DNA of 48,788 nt, from positions 1 to 48,788 of the forward strand of contig CAJXTK010000003.1 in the NCBI GenBank assembly GCA_913061115.1, in the 5' to 3' direction. The notes below the pieces were generated by a model that worked only from the letters and a program-made list of their open reading frames with translations, did no database searches and was not told the origin of the DNA. A program made the translations under genes and the position numbers. This stretch comes from an uncultured Haliea sp. Lineage in GTDB: Bacteria > Pseudomonadota > Gammaproteobacteria > Pseudomonadales > Halieaceae. This document shows, piece by piece, positions 25,078 to 34,167 of the stretch (the first letter of the stretch is position 1; the number at the start of each line of letters is the position of its first letter).

Positions 25078-25710
25078 TCACTGCGTCGATTCCAGAAAGG
25101 CTTTAGACTTGACGGCGGAAGCGGTCAACGCATTGATCAATGCTTCTATATTATTATCCGTATCGCTTAACTCAGTCTTTCGTGACGCTACCGAAGGTTC
25201 ATCTAACGCGTATTTGAAATGGATTGAAAATTTTCTGAGCTCAGTCAACACCGGGTCGATCATGGCTTCAGACTGTTTCAGAGGCTGAATCAACTCCTCG
25301 TAGCGCTGCCAACTTGCTGCGAATTGGGCCTCATTGTCGGCCTTCAGGCGAGCATCTGTGAGGTAGCCAATTTCGTCCCGCCAACCCTCGAATAGTGTGA
25401 TGGCAGTCTGATTCACTCCAGCAATAGCACTAGTCACGGACACAGCGGCTTCAACCGAGTGGCGATAATTATTGGATGTAGCAACAAAGATTGGCTGCAG
25501 GTCGTCGCCGGCAGCGCTGCCCAACGCTAACAGAGTGTCTTGGTCCAAGTGCAACTGCTCAACCAACGCCAGATGAGCTTGGAGCGACACCCCCACCCGC
25601 TCCAGCAGTGGATCCAATCTGACATTTTTTGCCTGTTGAGACGAGGCATAGGTGGAAGACTGGCATAGCACCATAAGCAACGATAACGCCGGCAATAATA
25701 ATCTAAGCAT
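25078..25710 (-). CDS. Uncharacterised exported protein
   Basis: I do not recognise this 210-residue protein. Residues 1-23 form a signal peptide (LLLPALSLLMVLCQSSTYA, likely cleavage after TYA). The cysteine at 16 is preceded by MVL, which is not a good lipobox. The mature part is mostly helical, with acidic and leucine-rich stretches (LRKFSIHFKYAL, NNIEALINALTASAVKSKAF), and resembles methyl-accepting-like or four-helix sensor bundles only in general composition. It stands alone between yaeQ (convergent) and ogt (divergent). It is probably a periplasmic helical protein of unknown function. Confidence 0.6.
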   Translation of the reverse strand: MLRLLLPALSLLMVLCQSSTYASSQQAKNVRLDPLLERVGVSLQAHLALVEQLHLDQDTLLALGSAAGDDLQPIFVATSNNYRHSVEAAVSVTSAIAGVNQTAITLFEGWRDEIGYLTDARLKADNEAQFAASWQRYEELIQPLKQSEAMIDPVLTELRKFSIHFKYALDEPSVASRKTELSDTDNNIEALINALTASAVKSKAFLESTQ

Positions 25711-25986
25711 CAGCCTCTCCCATCACACGCCGCACTCAGCGCATTATTTAAAGCCTTTCATTATAATAGGCTGGGGAGAATAACGCAGCCCTCCAAGCGC
25801 GGTTATATCGGACCGATTGTGGCTAGTGCATCTAGCGCCTTGCGCCTATGATTGCTGTCATGGACAATGCCTCCAACACGATAACGATCGACACCTCTCT
25901 CGAGACCCAGCTCATCAAGACCTCGGTTGACCCGTCAAGGTTCCGTAACCCCAGCCTGTCGCTTGATGCCCGAGACGCTTAAGTCT
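25711..25986. other. Largest intergenic gap (276 bases); no assignable gene
   Basis: This space separates the divergent exported protein and ogt and should hold both promoters. A small frame of 44 codons (25848-25982, ATG to TAA) ends four bases before the ogt ATG. It has no Shine-Dalgarno sequence and no recognised homology, so I do not call it as a gene. TATAAT occurs at 25763-25768 (within CATTATAATAGG) and could be a -10 element. Confidence 0.4.
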
Positions 25987-26484
25987 ATGAATTATCAACA
26001 CCTGGACACACCGATCGGTACTTTGCGACTGGCCTCGAACGGCATACAGCTACTTAAGATTGAATTCGAAGGGCAGTACAACAACGATGTTGTTGAAACC
26101 TCTGATGCCGTATTGGTCAATTGTGCGCATCAACTGACCGACTACTTTGCCGGAAAGCGACAGCGCTTTGAACTAGCGTTGTGGACGAAAGGGACTCCCT
26201 TTCAACAGGCTGTCTGGGACGCCCTCGCTGATATTCCATACGGTGAATTGCGCAGCTACAAAGATATCGCCCACAGCATTAATAATCCGGCTGCAGTGCG
26301 AGCGGTCGGAGCCGCCAGCGGTCGTAACCCCCTCCCCATTGTGGTGCCCTGTCATCGGGTCATTGGCAGTAATGGAAGTCTGACCGGATTTGCTGGCGGG
26401 CTTGAGGCTAAAAGGGTTCTATTGCAACTCGAAGCACGCTTAACGCATGACGCTGCCACGAAAAAGTCTATTGAAAGCGCCTGA
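25987..26484 (+). CDS. ogt: Methylated-DNA-[protein]-cysteine S-methyltransferase
   Basis: A 165-residue suicide DNA-repair protein that removes methyl groups from O6-methylguanine. The active-site motif is IVVPCHRVIG with the acceptor cysteine in PCHR. The helix-turn-helix segment TPFQQAVWDALADIPYGELRSYKDIA and the downstream TGFAGGLEAKRVLLQLE are in the normal positions. In-frame starts upstream at 25927 and 25966 lack support; ATG 25987 gives the usual Ogt N-terminus (MNYQHLDTPIGTLRLAS). No clear Shine-Dalgarno sequence is visible. Confidence 0.94.
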   Translation: MNYQHLDTPIGTLRLASNGIQLLKIEFEGQYNNDVVETSDAVLVNCAHQLTDYFAGKRQRFELALWTKGTPFQQAVWDALADIPYGELRSYKDIAHSINNPAAVRAVGAASGRNPLPIVVPCHRVIGSNGSLTGFAGGLEAKRVLLQLEARLTHDAATKKSIESA

Positions 26485-26492
26485 TAAAAACA

Positions 26493-26738
26493 TCAAGCGT
26501 TGAGATCAGGGATCATATCGTCTTTAAGCCGCGTGATGGCGTCCTTAAGGCGTAGCTTTTCTTTTTTCAAGCGCTGTAGCAATATCTGGTTCTGATAAGG
26601 AAAGCCTTGCAGCTCTTCTATCTGAACATCCAGCGCCCGATGTTTGGTTTGCAAGTTCAGCAAACGCATACCGGGCGTCACTAATTCGTTAGCAGCTTCA
26701 GTGTCGTCAGCAACGCCGTTTTCAGGTGGCTCATTCAT
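26493..26738 (-). CDS. DUF465 (YdcH-like) small helical protein
   Basis: An 81-residue protein. The C-terminal half (TKHRALDVQIEELQG, then LLQRLKKEKLRLKDAITRL) matches the YdcH/DUF465 pattern of two short antiparallel helices with the conserved LKKxKLxLKD motif. The acidic N-terminal 25 residues are not part of the family core. The ATG at 26738 is preferred over an in-frame TTG three bases upstream. It lies convergent to ogt, eight bases apart. Function is unknown. Confidence 0.72.
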   Translation of the reverse strand: MNEPPENGVADDTEAANELVTPGMRLLNLQTKHRALDVQIEELQGFPYQNQILLQRLKKEKLRLKDAITRLKDDMIPDLNA

Positions 26739-26834
26739 CAAGTATTTTATACTGCCAGTAAGGTTCTCAAGAAGGAGTGTAACTCTATACTGTGAGGGAA
26801 TGCTGACACAAGTCTACTAATGTTCACAAACACA

Positions 26835-27704
26835 CTAATCTAAACCTGCCTGGAGCAACCGTTCCCACAGTGGATGGACCCCATCAGACATGGCATAGAA
26901 AGGCGGGCTGTAGAGTGAATCGCTGCAATTGTAGCGCAGCGGTTCTCCATTTAACCCTACCAGGCACCCCCCAGTGGCTTCCAATAGCGCTTGGCCTGCT
27001 GCCAGATCCCACTCACAGCACGGCGCGAAACGCGGATAGAAATCCCCTTGCCCGCGTGCCATATAGCAGAATTTCAGTGCGCTACCCATGTTGCTTCTAG
27101 ACACGCAGGGCCAATTCTTTTCCAACCACTCAAGGCACGTTTGCAGACGATCGCCATGATGGCGCCGACTCGCCAGGACCACTAGGGGCTGATCTGGCTG
27201 CAGCAGGGGTGGTACCAGTTCACAAACCGACCAGGCGCCATCTCCGGTGTCGCTGTAACGTTGCGCCAGTTGACCGGGAATACCAACGTAGGCGACCCGC
27301 TCCAAGGGCAGATACAGCAGACCCATGATGGGACGGTGGTCATCGATAAGGGCGACGTTGATAGTGAACTCGCCCGTCCTTTCCAAAAATTCTTTGGTGC
27401 CATCCAGCGGATCAATCAGCCAATAGCGACGCCACTGACGACGATGGGTAATGTCAGCGGGGACAGACTCCTCCGACAGTACAGGAACAGTCGCATCCAG
27501 CGAGATCAACCCCGCCTGCAGTATTGCGTGAGAGGCAAGATCAGCAAGCGTTAGCGGTGAATCATCCTGTTTGGACTCGTAATCAGCCGCTGCAGGGGCA
27601 TGGTAGTGCTCACAAATAGCCTCACCCGCCTCGCGGCATAAATCGAGTAATGGCGCCACCCATTGCGGCAAGTCTTGCTGTTTTATCGTTTGTACCATAG
27701 ACAT
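26835..27704 (-). CDS. cysQ: 3'(2'),5'-bisphosphate nucleotidase
   Basis: A 289-residue lithium-sensitive inositol-phosphatase-family enzyme, which hydrolyses PAP (3'-phosphoadenosine 5'-phosphate) from sulfate assimilation to AMP. The metal motifs are complete: LSEES near residue 80 (first aspartate/glutamate site), the core DPLDGTKEF near 107-115, and CEWDLAAGQALLEATGG near 228-244. Starts are ATG at 27704 or 27698; a TTG at 27707 is also in frame but unlikely. Divergent from yrfG, with 115 bases between them. Confidence 0.93.
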   Translation of the reverse strand: MSMVQTIKQQDLPQWVAPLLDLCREAGEAICEHYHAPAAADYESKQDDSPLTLADLASHAILQAGLISLDATVPVLSEESVPADITHRRQWRRYWLIDPLDGTKEFLERTGEFTINVALIDDHRPIMGLLYLPLERVAYVGIPGQLAQRYSDTGDGAWSVCELVPPLLQPDQPLVVLASRRHHGDRLQTCLEWLEKNWPCVSRSNMGSALKFCYMARGQGDFYPRFAPCCEWDLAAGQALLEATGGCLVGLNGEPLRYNCSDSLYSPPFYAMSDGVHPLWERLLQAGLD

Positions 27705-27819
27705 CAATATACCACTGCCCGGGGCCCTGACCGCTTAGACTCTGCTATCAGAAGCAAAAAAAGGCATAATCACACTCAATGACCAATAAAAGACCACGGC
27801 TGGGGCCCGAGAACAACGC

Positions 27820-28485
27820 ATGATTGACTGGAGCTGTATCGACACCGTATTACTGGACATGGACGGCACCCTGCTGGACCTGCACTTCGACAACTTTTTT
27901 TGGAGCGAACACCTGCCACGCACCTACGCCTTACGACATCAAATATCTAAAGAAGAATCCAGCGCCTATTTGTACGGTGAATGCGGTGCCGAACAGGGCA
28001 CTTTGCAATGGTACAGCCTTGATCACTGGTCACAACGGCTGGATATGGATATTGCCGCCCTGAAGCGGGAACTACAACACATGATCAGTGCCAGACCCTT
28101 TGCCATCGAGTTCCTCACCCAGCTACATCACAGTCATCGGGACGTGGTGATGGTCACTAATGCGCATCGCAAGACACTGGAGATCAAGATGGATAACATT
28201 AACATCATTCACTGGTTCGATCGCGTGGTGGTCTCACACGATTTACTCGCGCCAAAAGAAGAGCAAGATTTCTGGCACAGGCTGCAACAGCTGCACCCCT
28301 TCGATCCCTCCCGCACCCTGCTGATCGATGATACCGAGCAGGTTCTAGCCAGCGCACAACAATATGGCATCGCCCATTTGCTTACCTTGTTGCAGCCGGA
28401 CAGCCAACGTCAGAAGCGCATCGATACGCGCTTTCGAGGGATTCACCATTTTGATGAAATCATGCCGGAAGGGCCTCAACCGTGA
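27820..28485 (+). CDS. yrfG: GMP/IMP nucleotidase, HAD superfamily
   Basis: A 221-residue HAD phosphatase. Motif I is LLDMDGTLLDL (11-21, nucleophile and acid aspartates), motif II MVTNAHRKT near 112, the lysine in HDLLAPKEEQDFW and motif III LLIDDTEQVLASAQ near 167. The length and the LYGECGAEQGTLQWYSLDHW cap region match E. coli YrfG, which hydrolyses GMP and IMP. The stop overlaps the GTG start of hslR (GTGA). The yrfG-hslR order is conserved in gammaproteobacteria. Confidence 0.93.
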   Translation: MIDWSCIDTVLLDMDGTLLDLHFDNFFWSEHLPRTYALRHQISKEESSAYLYGECGAEQGTLQWYSLDHWSQRLDMDIAALKRELQHMISARPFAIEFLTQLHHSHRDVVMVTNAHRKTLEIKMDNINIIHWFDRVVVSHDLLAPKEEQDFWHRLQQLHPFDPSRTLLIDDTEQVLASAQQYGIAHLLTLLQPDSQRQKRIDTRFRGIHHFDEIMPEGPQP

Positions 28486-28886
28486 AGCCCCCCAATGACC
28501 AAACCCCAAAAGTACGTCTGGATAAATGGCTGTGGGCGGCACGCTTTTTTAAGACACGCAGCCTCGCCAAGGCCGCTATTGATGGTGGTAAAGTGCACCT
28601 GAATGGCCAGCGCGTAAAGGTGTCCAAGGAAATCTCTGCGGGTGATATTCTGCAAATACGTCAGGGCGTGGATGAAAAGGTGGTGCGAATAAAACAGCTC
28701 AGTGATCAGCGCCGCGGTGCACCCGAGGCGCAGTTGCTCTACGAAGAAACAACCGAAAGCCTTGCCAAGCGCGAAAAAGAGGCGCTGGCTCGCAAGTCCG
28801 CCGGAGGCATGATAGACCGGCCGGCCCACAGACCCACCAAGAAACAGCGTCGTCAAATTCACAACTTCAAAGACTATTCCGGGTAG
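28482..28886 (+). CDS. hslR: Ribosome-associated heat shock protein Hsp15
   Basis: A 134-residue S4-domain RNA-binding protein. The S4 motif occupies about 10-70 (VRLDKWLWAARFFKTRSLAKAAIDGG, then VHLNGQRVKVSKEISAGDIL). A basic C-terminal extension (RPAHRPTKKQRRQIHNFKDYSG) follows. Hsp15 binds 50S subunits carrying stalled nascent chains and helps recycle them. The start is GTG 28482 within GTGA, overlapping the yrfG stop, so the genes are translationally coupled. Confidence 0.94.
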   Translation: MKPPNDQTPKVRLDKWLWAARFFKTRSLAKAAIDGGKVHLNGQRVKVSKEISAGDILQIRQGVDEKVVRIKQLSDQRRGAPEAQLLYEETTESLAKREKEALARKSAGGMIDRPAHRPTKKQRRQIHNFKDYSG

Positions 28887-29048
28887 CGCAACAAAGCGCC
28901 TGCCTTACTGTACCGCGACAACACTACGGTCGATCTCTATGGACATTGCAAACGGCTTGTCCGCTTGCTTCCACACCGGCAAAGGCTGATGTCGGAAGTT
29001 TGGGAACTGTTCAACCTAAGGGACTCCCACTTTTGCGCTAGGATGCGC

Positions 29049-29054
29049 TAGAAT
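29049..29054 (+). promoter_or_regulatory. -10 element directly upstream of dxs
   Basis: TAGAAT (29049-29054) ends seven bases before the A of the dxs ATG at 29061, so the transcript may begin at or next to the start codon. No good -35 hexamer is visible 16-18 bases upstream and no Shine-Dalgarno sequence lies before the ATG. The 174-base gap after hslR has no other recognisable element. Confidence 0.35.
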
Positions 29055-29060
29055 CACACC

Positions 29061-30989
29061 ATGCTTTCAGATCTCCCCATCATTCCACCTGACACCCCAC
29101 TGCTGGACAGAATTGAGCAGGGGGATTCCCTGCATGCGCTAAACACACAGCAACTGCTGCAAATTTCGGAAGAACTCAGGGCTTATCTGCTATACACCGT
29201 GGGTCAGACGGGCGGGCATTTTGGAGCAGGCTTGGGCGTGATCGAGCTCACTGTCGCTCTGCACCATATCTACAACACACCGCACGATCGCATTGTCTGG
29301 GATGTAGGTCATCAGACCTATCCCCATAAAATCCTCACTGGCCGCCGGGGACAGATGCACAGCATGCGACAGGCCGACGGGCTGGCAGGTTTTCCTAAGC
29401 GTACGGAAAGTGAGTACGACACCTTCGGCGTGGGACACTCCTCAACCAGCATTTCCGCTGCCATGGGCATGGCACTGGCGGCCAGACAGCAGGGTATTAA
29501 TCGCAAGGTGATCGCCGTTATTGGCGATGGCGCCATCACTGGCGGCATGGCCATTGAGGCACTCGCCCACGCCGGCCATGAGCGTCCCAATATGCTGGTC
29601 ATTCTGAACGACAACCAGATGTCCATCGGACACAACAAAGGTGGGCTCGCAACTTACTTTGCGAAAATATGGGCCAGCAAATTTTATATCGCCATGCGCA
29701 AGGGCTCAAAAAAAGTTTTGCAGAAAATTCAACCTGCCTGGGAGTTAGCCAAGCGCACAGAGGAGCATCTCAAGGGTATGGTCGCCCCGGGAACGCTGTT
29801 CGAAGAGTTGGGCTTTCACTATATTGGGCCACTGGATGGTCACGACCTGCCGGGATTACTCCAAACCCTGGAGAACATAAAAGACCTGGACGGGCCGCAA
29901 TTCCTGCACATCCGCACGATGAAAGGTAAGGGATTCCAACCCGCCGAACAGGACCCTGTTGGCTACCACGCCGTCAACAAGATCGAGGCCAAGCCAAAGG
30001 GACCGCTGGCAGCTGTTGCAGAGGCCAAGCCCAGTGGACCTAAATATCAAGCGGTGTTTGGACGCTGGTTGTGCGATATGGCGGAGCGCGACAATCGCCT
30101 GGTGGGCATCACTCCCGCTATGTGCGAAGGCTCGGGCATGGTGGAATTTTCCAAGCGCTTCCCCGATCGCTACTACGATGTCGCCATCGCCGAGCAGCAT
30201 GCGCTGACAATGGCCGCTGGCATGTCCTGTGACGGACTCAAACCCGTGGTCGCCATCTACTCCACCTTCCTGCAGCGCGGCTATGACCAGTTAATTCACG
30301 ATATTTCCCTACAGAATCTTGATGTCACCTTCGGCATCGATAGGGCGGGGCTGGTGGGAGAGGATGGCCCAACGCATCATGGGGCCTTTGACTTGAGTTA
30401 CCTGCGCTGTATTCCTAACATGGTGATTGGTGCGCCCTCTGACGAAAATGAATGTCGACAAATGCTCTACACCGCGTATCAGTATCCGGGCCCCGCAGCC
30501 ATTCGCTACCCACGAGGCACAGGGCCTCGCGCCTTGATTGCTGATGAATTAGTACAAATGCCGATTGGTAAAGCGCGGGAAGTGCGGAGTGGGAAACAGG
30601 TCGCCATTCTCAACTTTGGAGCCTTACTGCCATACGCCCTGCTGGCCGCCAACCAGTTGAATGCCACAGTTGTGGATATGCGGTGGGTGAAACCCATGGA
30701 TACCAAAATCATCGAAACGCTCGCTGGCGAATACGACTTGCTAGTGACGCTGGAAGACAACGCCATTAGCGGAGGAGCCGGTTCCGGCGTCAACCAATGT
30801 CTAGTCGAACAGCATCTATTGGTGGGCGTACTCAATTTGGGTATTCCCGATGCATTTATCGAACACGGAACGTCCGAGGAGCAACATGCATGGATTGGAC
30901 TCGATGGACCCGGCATAGAACGCGCCATAAAAGCTAAATTGAATAGTGCCTCTGCATACGCACCAACTAAAGAGCATCTCAGTCGTTAA
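29061..30989 (+). CDS. dxs: 1-deoxy-D-xylulose-5-phosphate synthase
   Basis: A 642-residue thiamine-diphosphate enzyme that condenses pyruvate and glyceraldehyde 3-phosphate, the entry to the MEP isoprenoid pathway. Seen: [16 protein letters not shown] near 90, the ThDP-binding [14 protein letters not shown] near 154-167, [11 protein letters not shown] near 180, [15 protein letters not shown] near 377-391 with the catalytic glutamate, [15 protein letters not shown] and [15 protein letters not shown] near 435-449, and the transketolase C-terminus. It is close in length to E. coli Dxs (620). It precedes xseB-ispA here by 99 bases; in E. coli it follows them. Confidence 0.97.
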   Translation: MLSDLPIIPPDTPLLDRIEQGDSLHALNTQQLLQISEELRAYLLYTVGQTGGHFGAGLGVIELTVALHHIYNTPHDRIVWDVGHQTYPHKILTGRRGQMHSMRQADGLAGFPKRTESEYDTFGVGHSSTSISAAMGMALAARQQGINRKVIAVIGDGAITGGMAIEALAHAGHERPNMLVILNDNQMSIGHNKGGLATYFAKIWASKFYIAMRKGSKKVLQKIQPAWELAKRTEEHLKGMVAPGTLFEELGFHYIGPLDGHDLPGLLQTLENIKDLDGPQFLHIRTMKGKGFQPAEQDPVGYHAVNKIEAKPKGPLAAVAEAKPSGPKYQAVFGRWLCDMAERDNRLVGITPAMCEGSGMVEFSKRFPDRYYDVAIAEQHALTMAAGMSCDGLKPVVAIYSTFLQRGYDQLIHDISLQNLDVTFGIDRAGLVGEDGPTHHGAFDLSYLRCIPNMVIGAPSDENECRQMLYTAYQYPGPAAIRYPRGTGPRALIADELVQMPIGKAREVRSGKQVAILNFGALLPYALLAANQLNATVVDMRWVKPMDTKIIETLAGEYDLLVTLEDNAISGGAGSGVNQCLVEQHLLVGVLNLGIPDAFIEHGTSEEQHAWIGLDGPGIERAIKAKLNSASAYAPTKEHLSR

Positions 30990-31088
30990 ACCCTAGCGCT
31001 GCGGGAAAGCTCCCCGATGCATAAACCTTATATAATTTCAATTTCATACTGACGCTTCGGGCGTACCTTCCACACAGGTAATGATGTT

Positions 31089-31328
31089 ATGGCCAAAACC
31101 AAAAAACTTGATATAGAAGCAACGGTTGCCCAGCTAGAAGCCACAATCCGCACATTGGAGGACGAACAGTCATCCCTTGAGGATTCATTCAATGCGTTCG
31201 AGCTGGGTATCAAACTTATTCGCCAAGCGCAGCAGACCTTAATTGAAGCCGAACAAAAGGTGAAATTGCTGTTGGAAGACAATGGAGAGCCCAAAGTAGA
31301 GCCGTTTACTGACGGAAACATCGAATGA
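31089..31328 (+). CDS. xseB: Exodeoxyribonuclease VII small subunit
   Basis: A 79-residue helical protein matching XseB: FDIxLxxLE-like start ([18 protein letters not shown]), [19 protein letters not shown] and KVKLLLED at the end. With XseA (not in this window) it forms the single-strand nuclease exonuclease VII. Its stop overlaps the ispA start as ATGA (31325-31328). Confidence 0.95.
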   Translation: MAKTKKLDIEATVAQLEATIRTLEDEQSSLEDSFNAFELGIKLIRQAQQTLIEAEQKVKLLLEDNGEPKVEPFTDGNIE

Positions 31329-32239
31329 GCAAACGTTTTGCCAACTTTCTTCTGGCCAGCAAAGACCAGGTAGATCGCCAGTTGGCTAACTTCGCTACAG
31401 ACCAAGCCACAACGGCTGCAGGCACGGGAGAGGCTCTGGACACGATTTCCCAAGCCTGTAGTTATGTGCTGACCAATGGCGGCAAACGCATTCGCCCAAC
31501 CCTGGTTTACGCGGCTGCCCAGGCTTTGGGCCATAAAGGTCACGGCACAGATCTGGATCACGTCGCCTGTGCATTGGAAATGATTCACACCTATTCCCTG
31601 GTACATGACGACTTACCCGCAATGGATGATGACGACCTACGCCGAGGCCGCCCAAGTTGTCACAAAGCCTTTAATGAGGCGACGGCCATACTGGCAGGCG
31701 ATGCGCTGCAAGCGTGGGCCTTTGAGTTGTTGGCGGACGCTCCGGGTTTCAATGCTGCACAGCGCGTGGCCTTGATCAAATCGCTAGCCAAAGCTGCCGG
31801 ACTGCAAGGCATGGTGGGGGGTCAAGCCATGGATATTGCGGCCACTAACAGTAACGTAAACCTGCAACAGCTCCAGTCCATGCACGCCTTTAAAACGGGC
31901 GCCATCATCCGCGCTGCCTTGACTATGGGCGGGATCGCTGCCAATGCCAGCGCCGAGCAACTATCCGCCCTGGACACCTATGGCACCCACATCGGCCTAG
32001 CCTTCCAGGTGGTTGATGATATTCTCGATGTCGAAGGGAATGCAGAAACGCTGGGGAAAACGCAAGGCAAGGACAGTAAGGCCAATAAACCGACCTACGT
32101 CAGCCTGATGGGTTTGGACGGCGCTAAAAAGGAATCACAGCGATTATTGCAGGCAGCACTGGAGGCACTGGGGAAATTCGGAGTGTCAGCTGACTCTTTG
32201 CGGGGACTGGCCCACTACATCATCGCACGCGACCGCTGA
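31325..32239 (+). CDS. ispA: Farnesyl diphosphate synthase (geranyltranstransferase)
   Basis: A 304-residue prenyltransferase building C15 farnesyl diphosphate from IPP and DMAPP. The first aspartate-rich motif is [14 protein letters not shown] near 94-107 and the second is [10 protein letters not shown] near 230-239; GGKRIRP near 53-59 and the GQAMDI segment are also present. It overlaps xseB by four bases and lies downstream of dxs, so precursor and product enzymes of the isoprenoid route are grouped. It converges on ribA, 40 bases away. Confidence 0.96.
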   Translation: MSKRFANFLLASKDQVDRQLANFATDQATTAAGTGEALDTISQACSYVLTNGGKRIRPTLVYAAAQALGHKGHGTDLDHVACALEMIHTYSLVHDDLPAMDDDDLRRGRPSCHKAFNEATAILAGDALQAWAFELLADAPGFNAAQRVALIKSLAKAAGLQGMVGGQAMDIAATNSNVNLQQLQSMHAFKTGAIIRAALTMGGIAANASAEQLSALDTYGTHIGLAFQVVDDILDVEGNAETLGKTQGKDSKANKPTYVSLMGLDGAKKESQRLLQAALEALGKFGVSADSLRGLAHYIIARDR

Positions 32240-32279
32240 TCACGTCGGGGAAGGACTCGCGAACCGCCCACTTTACAGA

Positions 32280-32885
32280 CTACTCGCTACCTTCAATCAT
32301 GTGCCCGAGCTTTCCTACCTTAGTGCGCAGGTACTTTTCATTGTGCGGGTTACTGGTGGTGTGCAGGGCAATCCGTGCAACAACTTCAACGCCCTGCTTT
32401 TCCATCGCGGCCACTTTGCGCGGATTGTTAGTCATTAATCGTACAGCGTTGATGCCAAGGTGTTCGATCATGGACTGCAACATGCTGTAGTCGCGGATAT
32501 CCGCGCCAAAGCCCAGTCGCTCATTAGCCTCCACCGTATCTGCGCCAGCGTCCTGTAGCTTGTAGGCCTTGATCTTATTGAGCAGACCAATACCACGTCC
32601 TTCCTGACGCAGATAGAACAGCGCGCCCCTGCCTTCGCGTGCAATGGCCTCCATAGCGGCCTGCAGTTGGCTGCCGCAATCACAACGCATGCTGAACAAA
32701 GCATCCCCAGTGAGACACTCGGAATGCACACGGGTCAATACGGGCTCCCCATTGGACACATCGCCCATGGTAAGGACCACGTGCTCCTTATTGGACTCTT
32801 CATCCTCGAAGCCGTGGAGATCGAACTTACCCCAAACCGTGGGTAGGAGGGCGGACTCTATGAAGCGCACTGCCACGCGGAACAT
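32280..32885 (-). CDS. ribA: GTP cyclohydrolase II
   Basis: A 201-residue enzyme opening GTP to the first riboflavin precursor. The zinc site is intact: [17 protein letters not shown] near 56-72 has the three cysteine ligands, and [16 protein letters not shown] near 93-108 and the C-terminal [23 protein letters not shown] segment carry the catalytic and GTP-binding residues. This is the only intact GTP-cyclohydrolase domain in the window, because the RibBA protein at 36033-37145 lacks these residues. The start ATG 32885 lacks a clear SD; an internal GTG is possible. It is last in the leftward riboflavin/nusB run. Confidence 0.95.
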   Translation of the reverse strand: MFRVAVRFIESALLPTVWGKFDLHGFEDEESNKEHVVLTMGDVSNGEPVLTRVHSECLTGDALFSMRCDCGSQLQAAMEAIAREGRGALFYLRQEGRGIGLLNKIKAYKLQDAGADTVEANERLGFGADIRDYSMLQSMIEHLGINAVRLMTNNPRKVAAMEKQGVEVVARIALHTTSNPHNEKYLRTKVGKLGHMIEGSE

Positions 32886-32941
32886 CCATAAGAAAAGGTC
32901 GCACAGTCTAGCAGCTTTGTGTGATCGGGCGCGAGCAATGC

Positions 32942-33592
32942 CTATTGGGATTTCGACAGAGATAGCATTCCGTCATGTTCCTGTATTTTGACGTGCCGCA
33001 GATAGCTCATACCCAATAAAATAGTGGCAGGATAGGTGCCTTCTACGACTGTCGCTGGGACATTATCGACCTGCAGCCCTCCAACGTTCACAGACTGCAG
33101 GGTCACTGAGTGGGCATCAATCACACCACTGGCAGTTTCCACCTGAGATGGCGTCCCATCCTCGAGGTAATTGACACCCATCGCCTTAGCTTGAAATGAG
33201 CTGATAGCGACGACGTTGGCTCCAGTGTCAACCAGTACCAGTACGCTGCGACCATTGATGACCGCGTTAGTCTGATACTGCAGCTTTGAATCACGTGCAA
33301 TCGTGACAACGCGCTCTTCGAGTGTCTGATAAGTGGTGGCAACATGCCGAGACAGTCCGACTGTTTCCGTTCGTCCATCGACTTCCAGCGTGGCAGTCGT
33401 GGCTTCAGTCGCGACCAATGTCACACCGGCGAAAGATTCTCCCACTGCCAGCATTTTGCGCTGGCCATCAATCATCAATACAGCGGCCTTGCCCATGAGT
33501 GCCTCAACCACAACAGCGGCCGGCTCCCCACAAGCCTGCGCAGCCACCATTAACAGACTGAGCGTCAGGGTTACCGCTTTCTTTGTAGGCAT
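32942..33592 (-). CDS. Exported retropepsin-like aspartic protease (TIGR02281-type)
   Basis: A 216-residue protein. Residues 1-22 form a signal peptide ([16 protein letters not shown]). The C-terminal half (about 100-205) is a retropepsin-like single-lobe aspartic protease domain: [16 protein letters not shown] carries the catalytic DTG, followed by [15 protein letters not shown] (flap region) and [11 protein letters not shown] (the hydrophobic-hydrophobic-Gly motif). It would act as a dimer in the periplasm. The N-terminal half (about 25-95) is a small beta domain, where [20 protein letters not shown] resembles a GspC/SH3-like module. SD GGAGG lies before ATG 33592. Substrate unknown. It sits between pgpA and ribA in the same orientation. 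Confidence 0.85.
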   Translation of the reverse strand: MPTKKAVTLTLSLLMVAAQACGEPAAVVVEALMGKAAVLMIDGQRKMLAVGESFAGVTLVATEATTATLEVDGRTETVGLSRHVATTYQTLEERVVTIARDSKLQYQTNAVINGRSVLVLVDTGANVVAISSFQAKAMGVNYLEDGTPSQVETASGVIDAHSVTLQSVNVGGLQVDNVPATVVEGTYPATILLGMSYLRHVKIQEHDGMLSLSKSQ

Positions 33593-33613
33593 GCAGATAC
33601 CTCCGGCGCGGTG

Positions 33614-34132
33614 CTAGGTAAAATACAACGCAATGTGTAATGTCACGCAGGCCATCACTCCGGCCAGCACGTCATCAATCATAATACCAAACCCACCACC
33701 CACTTTCCTGTCCAGCACACTCACTGGCCAGGGCTTGATAATATCGAAGACGCGAAACACCACAAAGCCTGCAATAATCCATACCCAGTCAAACGGCACT
33801 GCCCAAAGGGTAATCCAATACCCGACGAATTCATCCCACACAATACCGGGGTGATCATGAACCTCCAGTTGCCGACTGGCGGCGCCACAAATCCAGACAC
33901 CCAACAGTGCGCAAATGATAATAAAAAAAGAATATTGGAGAAGACTCCAGTCGGCAATGAGCAGATAGATCGGCACGGCCACTAATGTACCCGCTGTGCC
34001 GGGAGCCTTGGGAGACAGTCCACTGCCAAAACCGAAAGCCAGAAATTGTACGGGATGGCGCCGAAAATCGGGCGCAAGATGTCGCTTCAAGTGGCTATCA
34101 GGCGATGAAGACATCGTCATTACCGTGTTCAT
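33614..34132 (-). CDS. pgpA: Phosphatidylglycerophosphatase A
   Basis: A 172-residue inner-membrane enzyme removing phosphate from phosphatidylglycerophosphate in phospholipid synthesis. The N-terminal GFGSGLSPKAPGTAGTLVAVP, the acidic WDEFVGYWITL and the C-terminal KVGGGFGIMIDDVLAGV segments carry the conserved residues of the family, with three or four membrane segments between them. The start is uncertain: ATG at 34132, 34120 or 34114 would all give an acceptable short N-terminus, and no strong SD is present. Gene order thiL-pgpA is the common one. Confidence 0.94.
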   Translation of the reverse strand: MNTVMTMSSSPDSHLKRHLAPDFRRHPVQFLAFGFGSGLSPKAPGTAGTLVAVPIYLLIADWSLLQYSFFIIICALLGVWICGAASRQLEVHDHPGIVWDEFVGYWITLWAVPFDWVWIIAGFVVFRVFDIIKPWPVSVLDRKVGGGFGIMIDDVLAGVMACVTLHIALYFT

Positions 34133-34167
34133 GTGCCGAGGACACTGCCGTTGTCAGGCCGAGATTT

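Noticed and set aside
31028-31606. 192-codon open frame on the minus strand
   Set aside because: It lies antisense to xseB and ispA, both clear genes, and has no recognisable domain; it is a reading-frame shadow.
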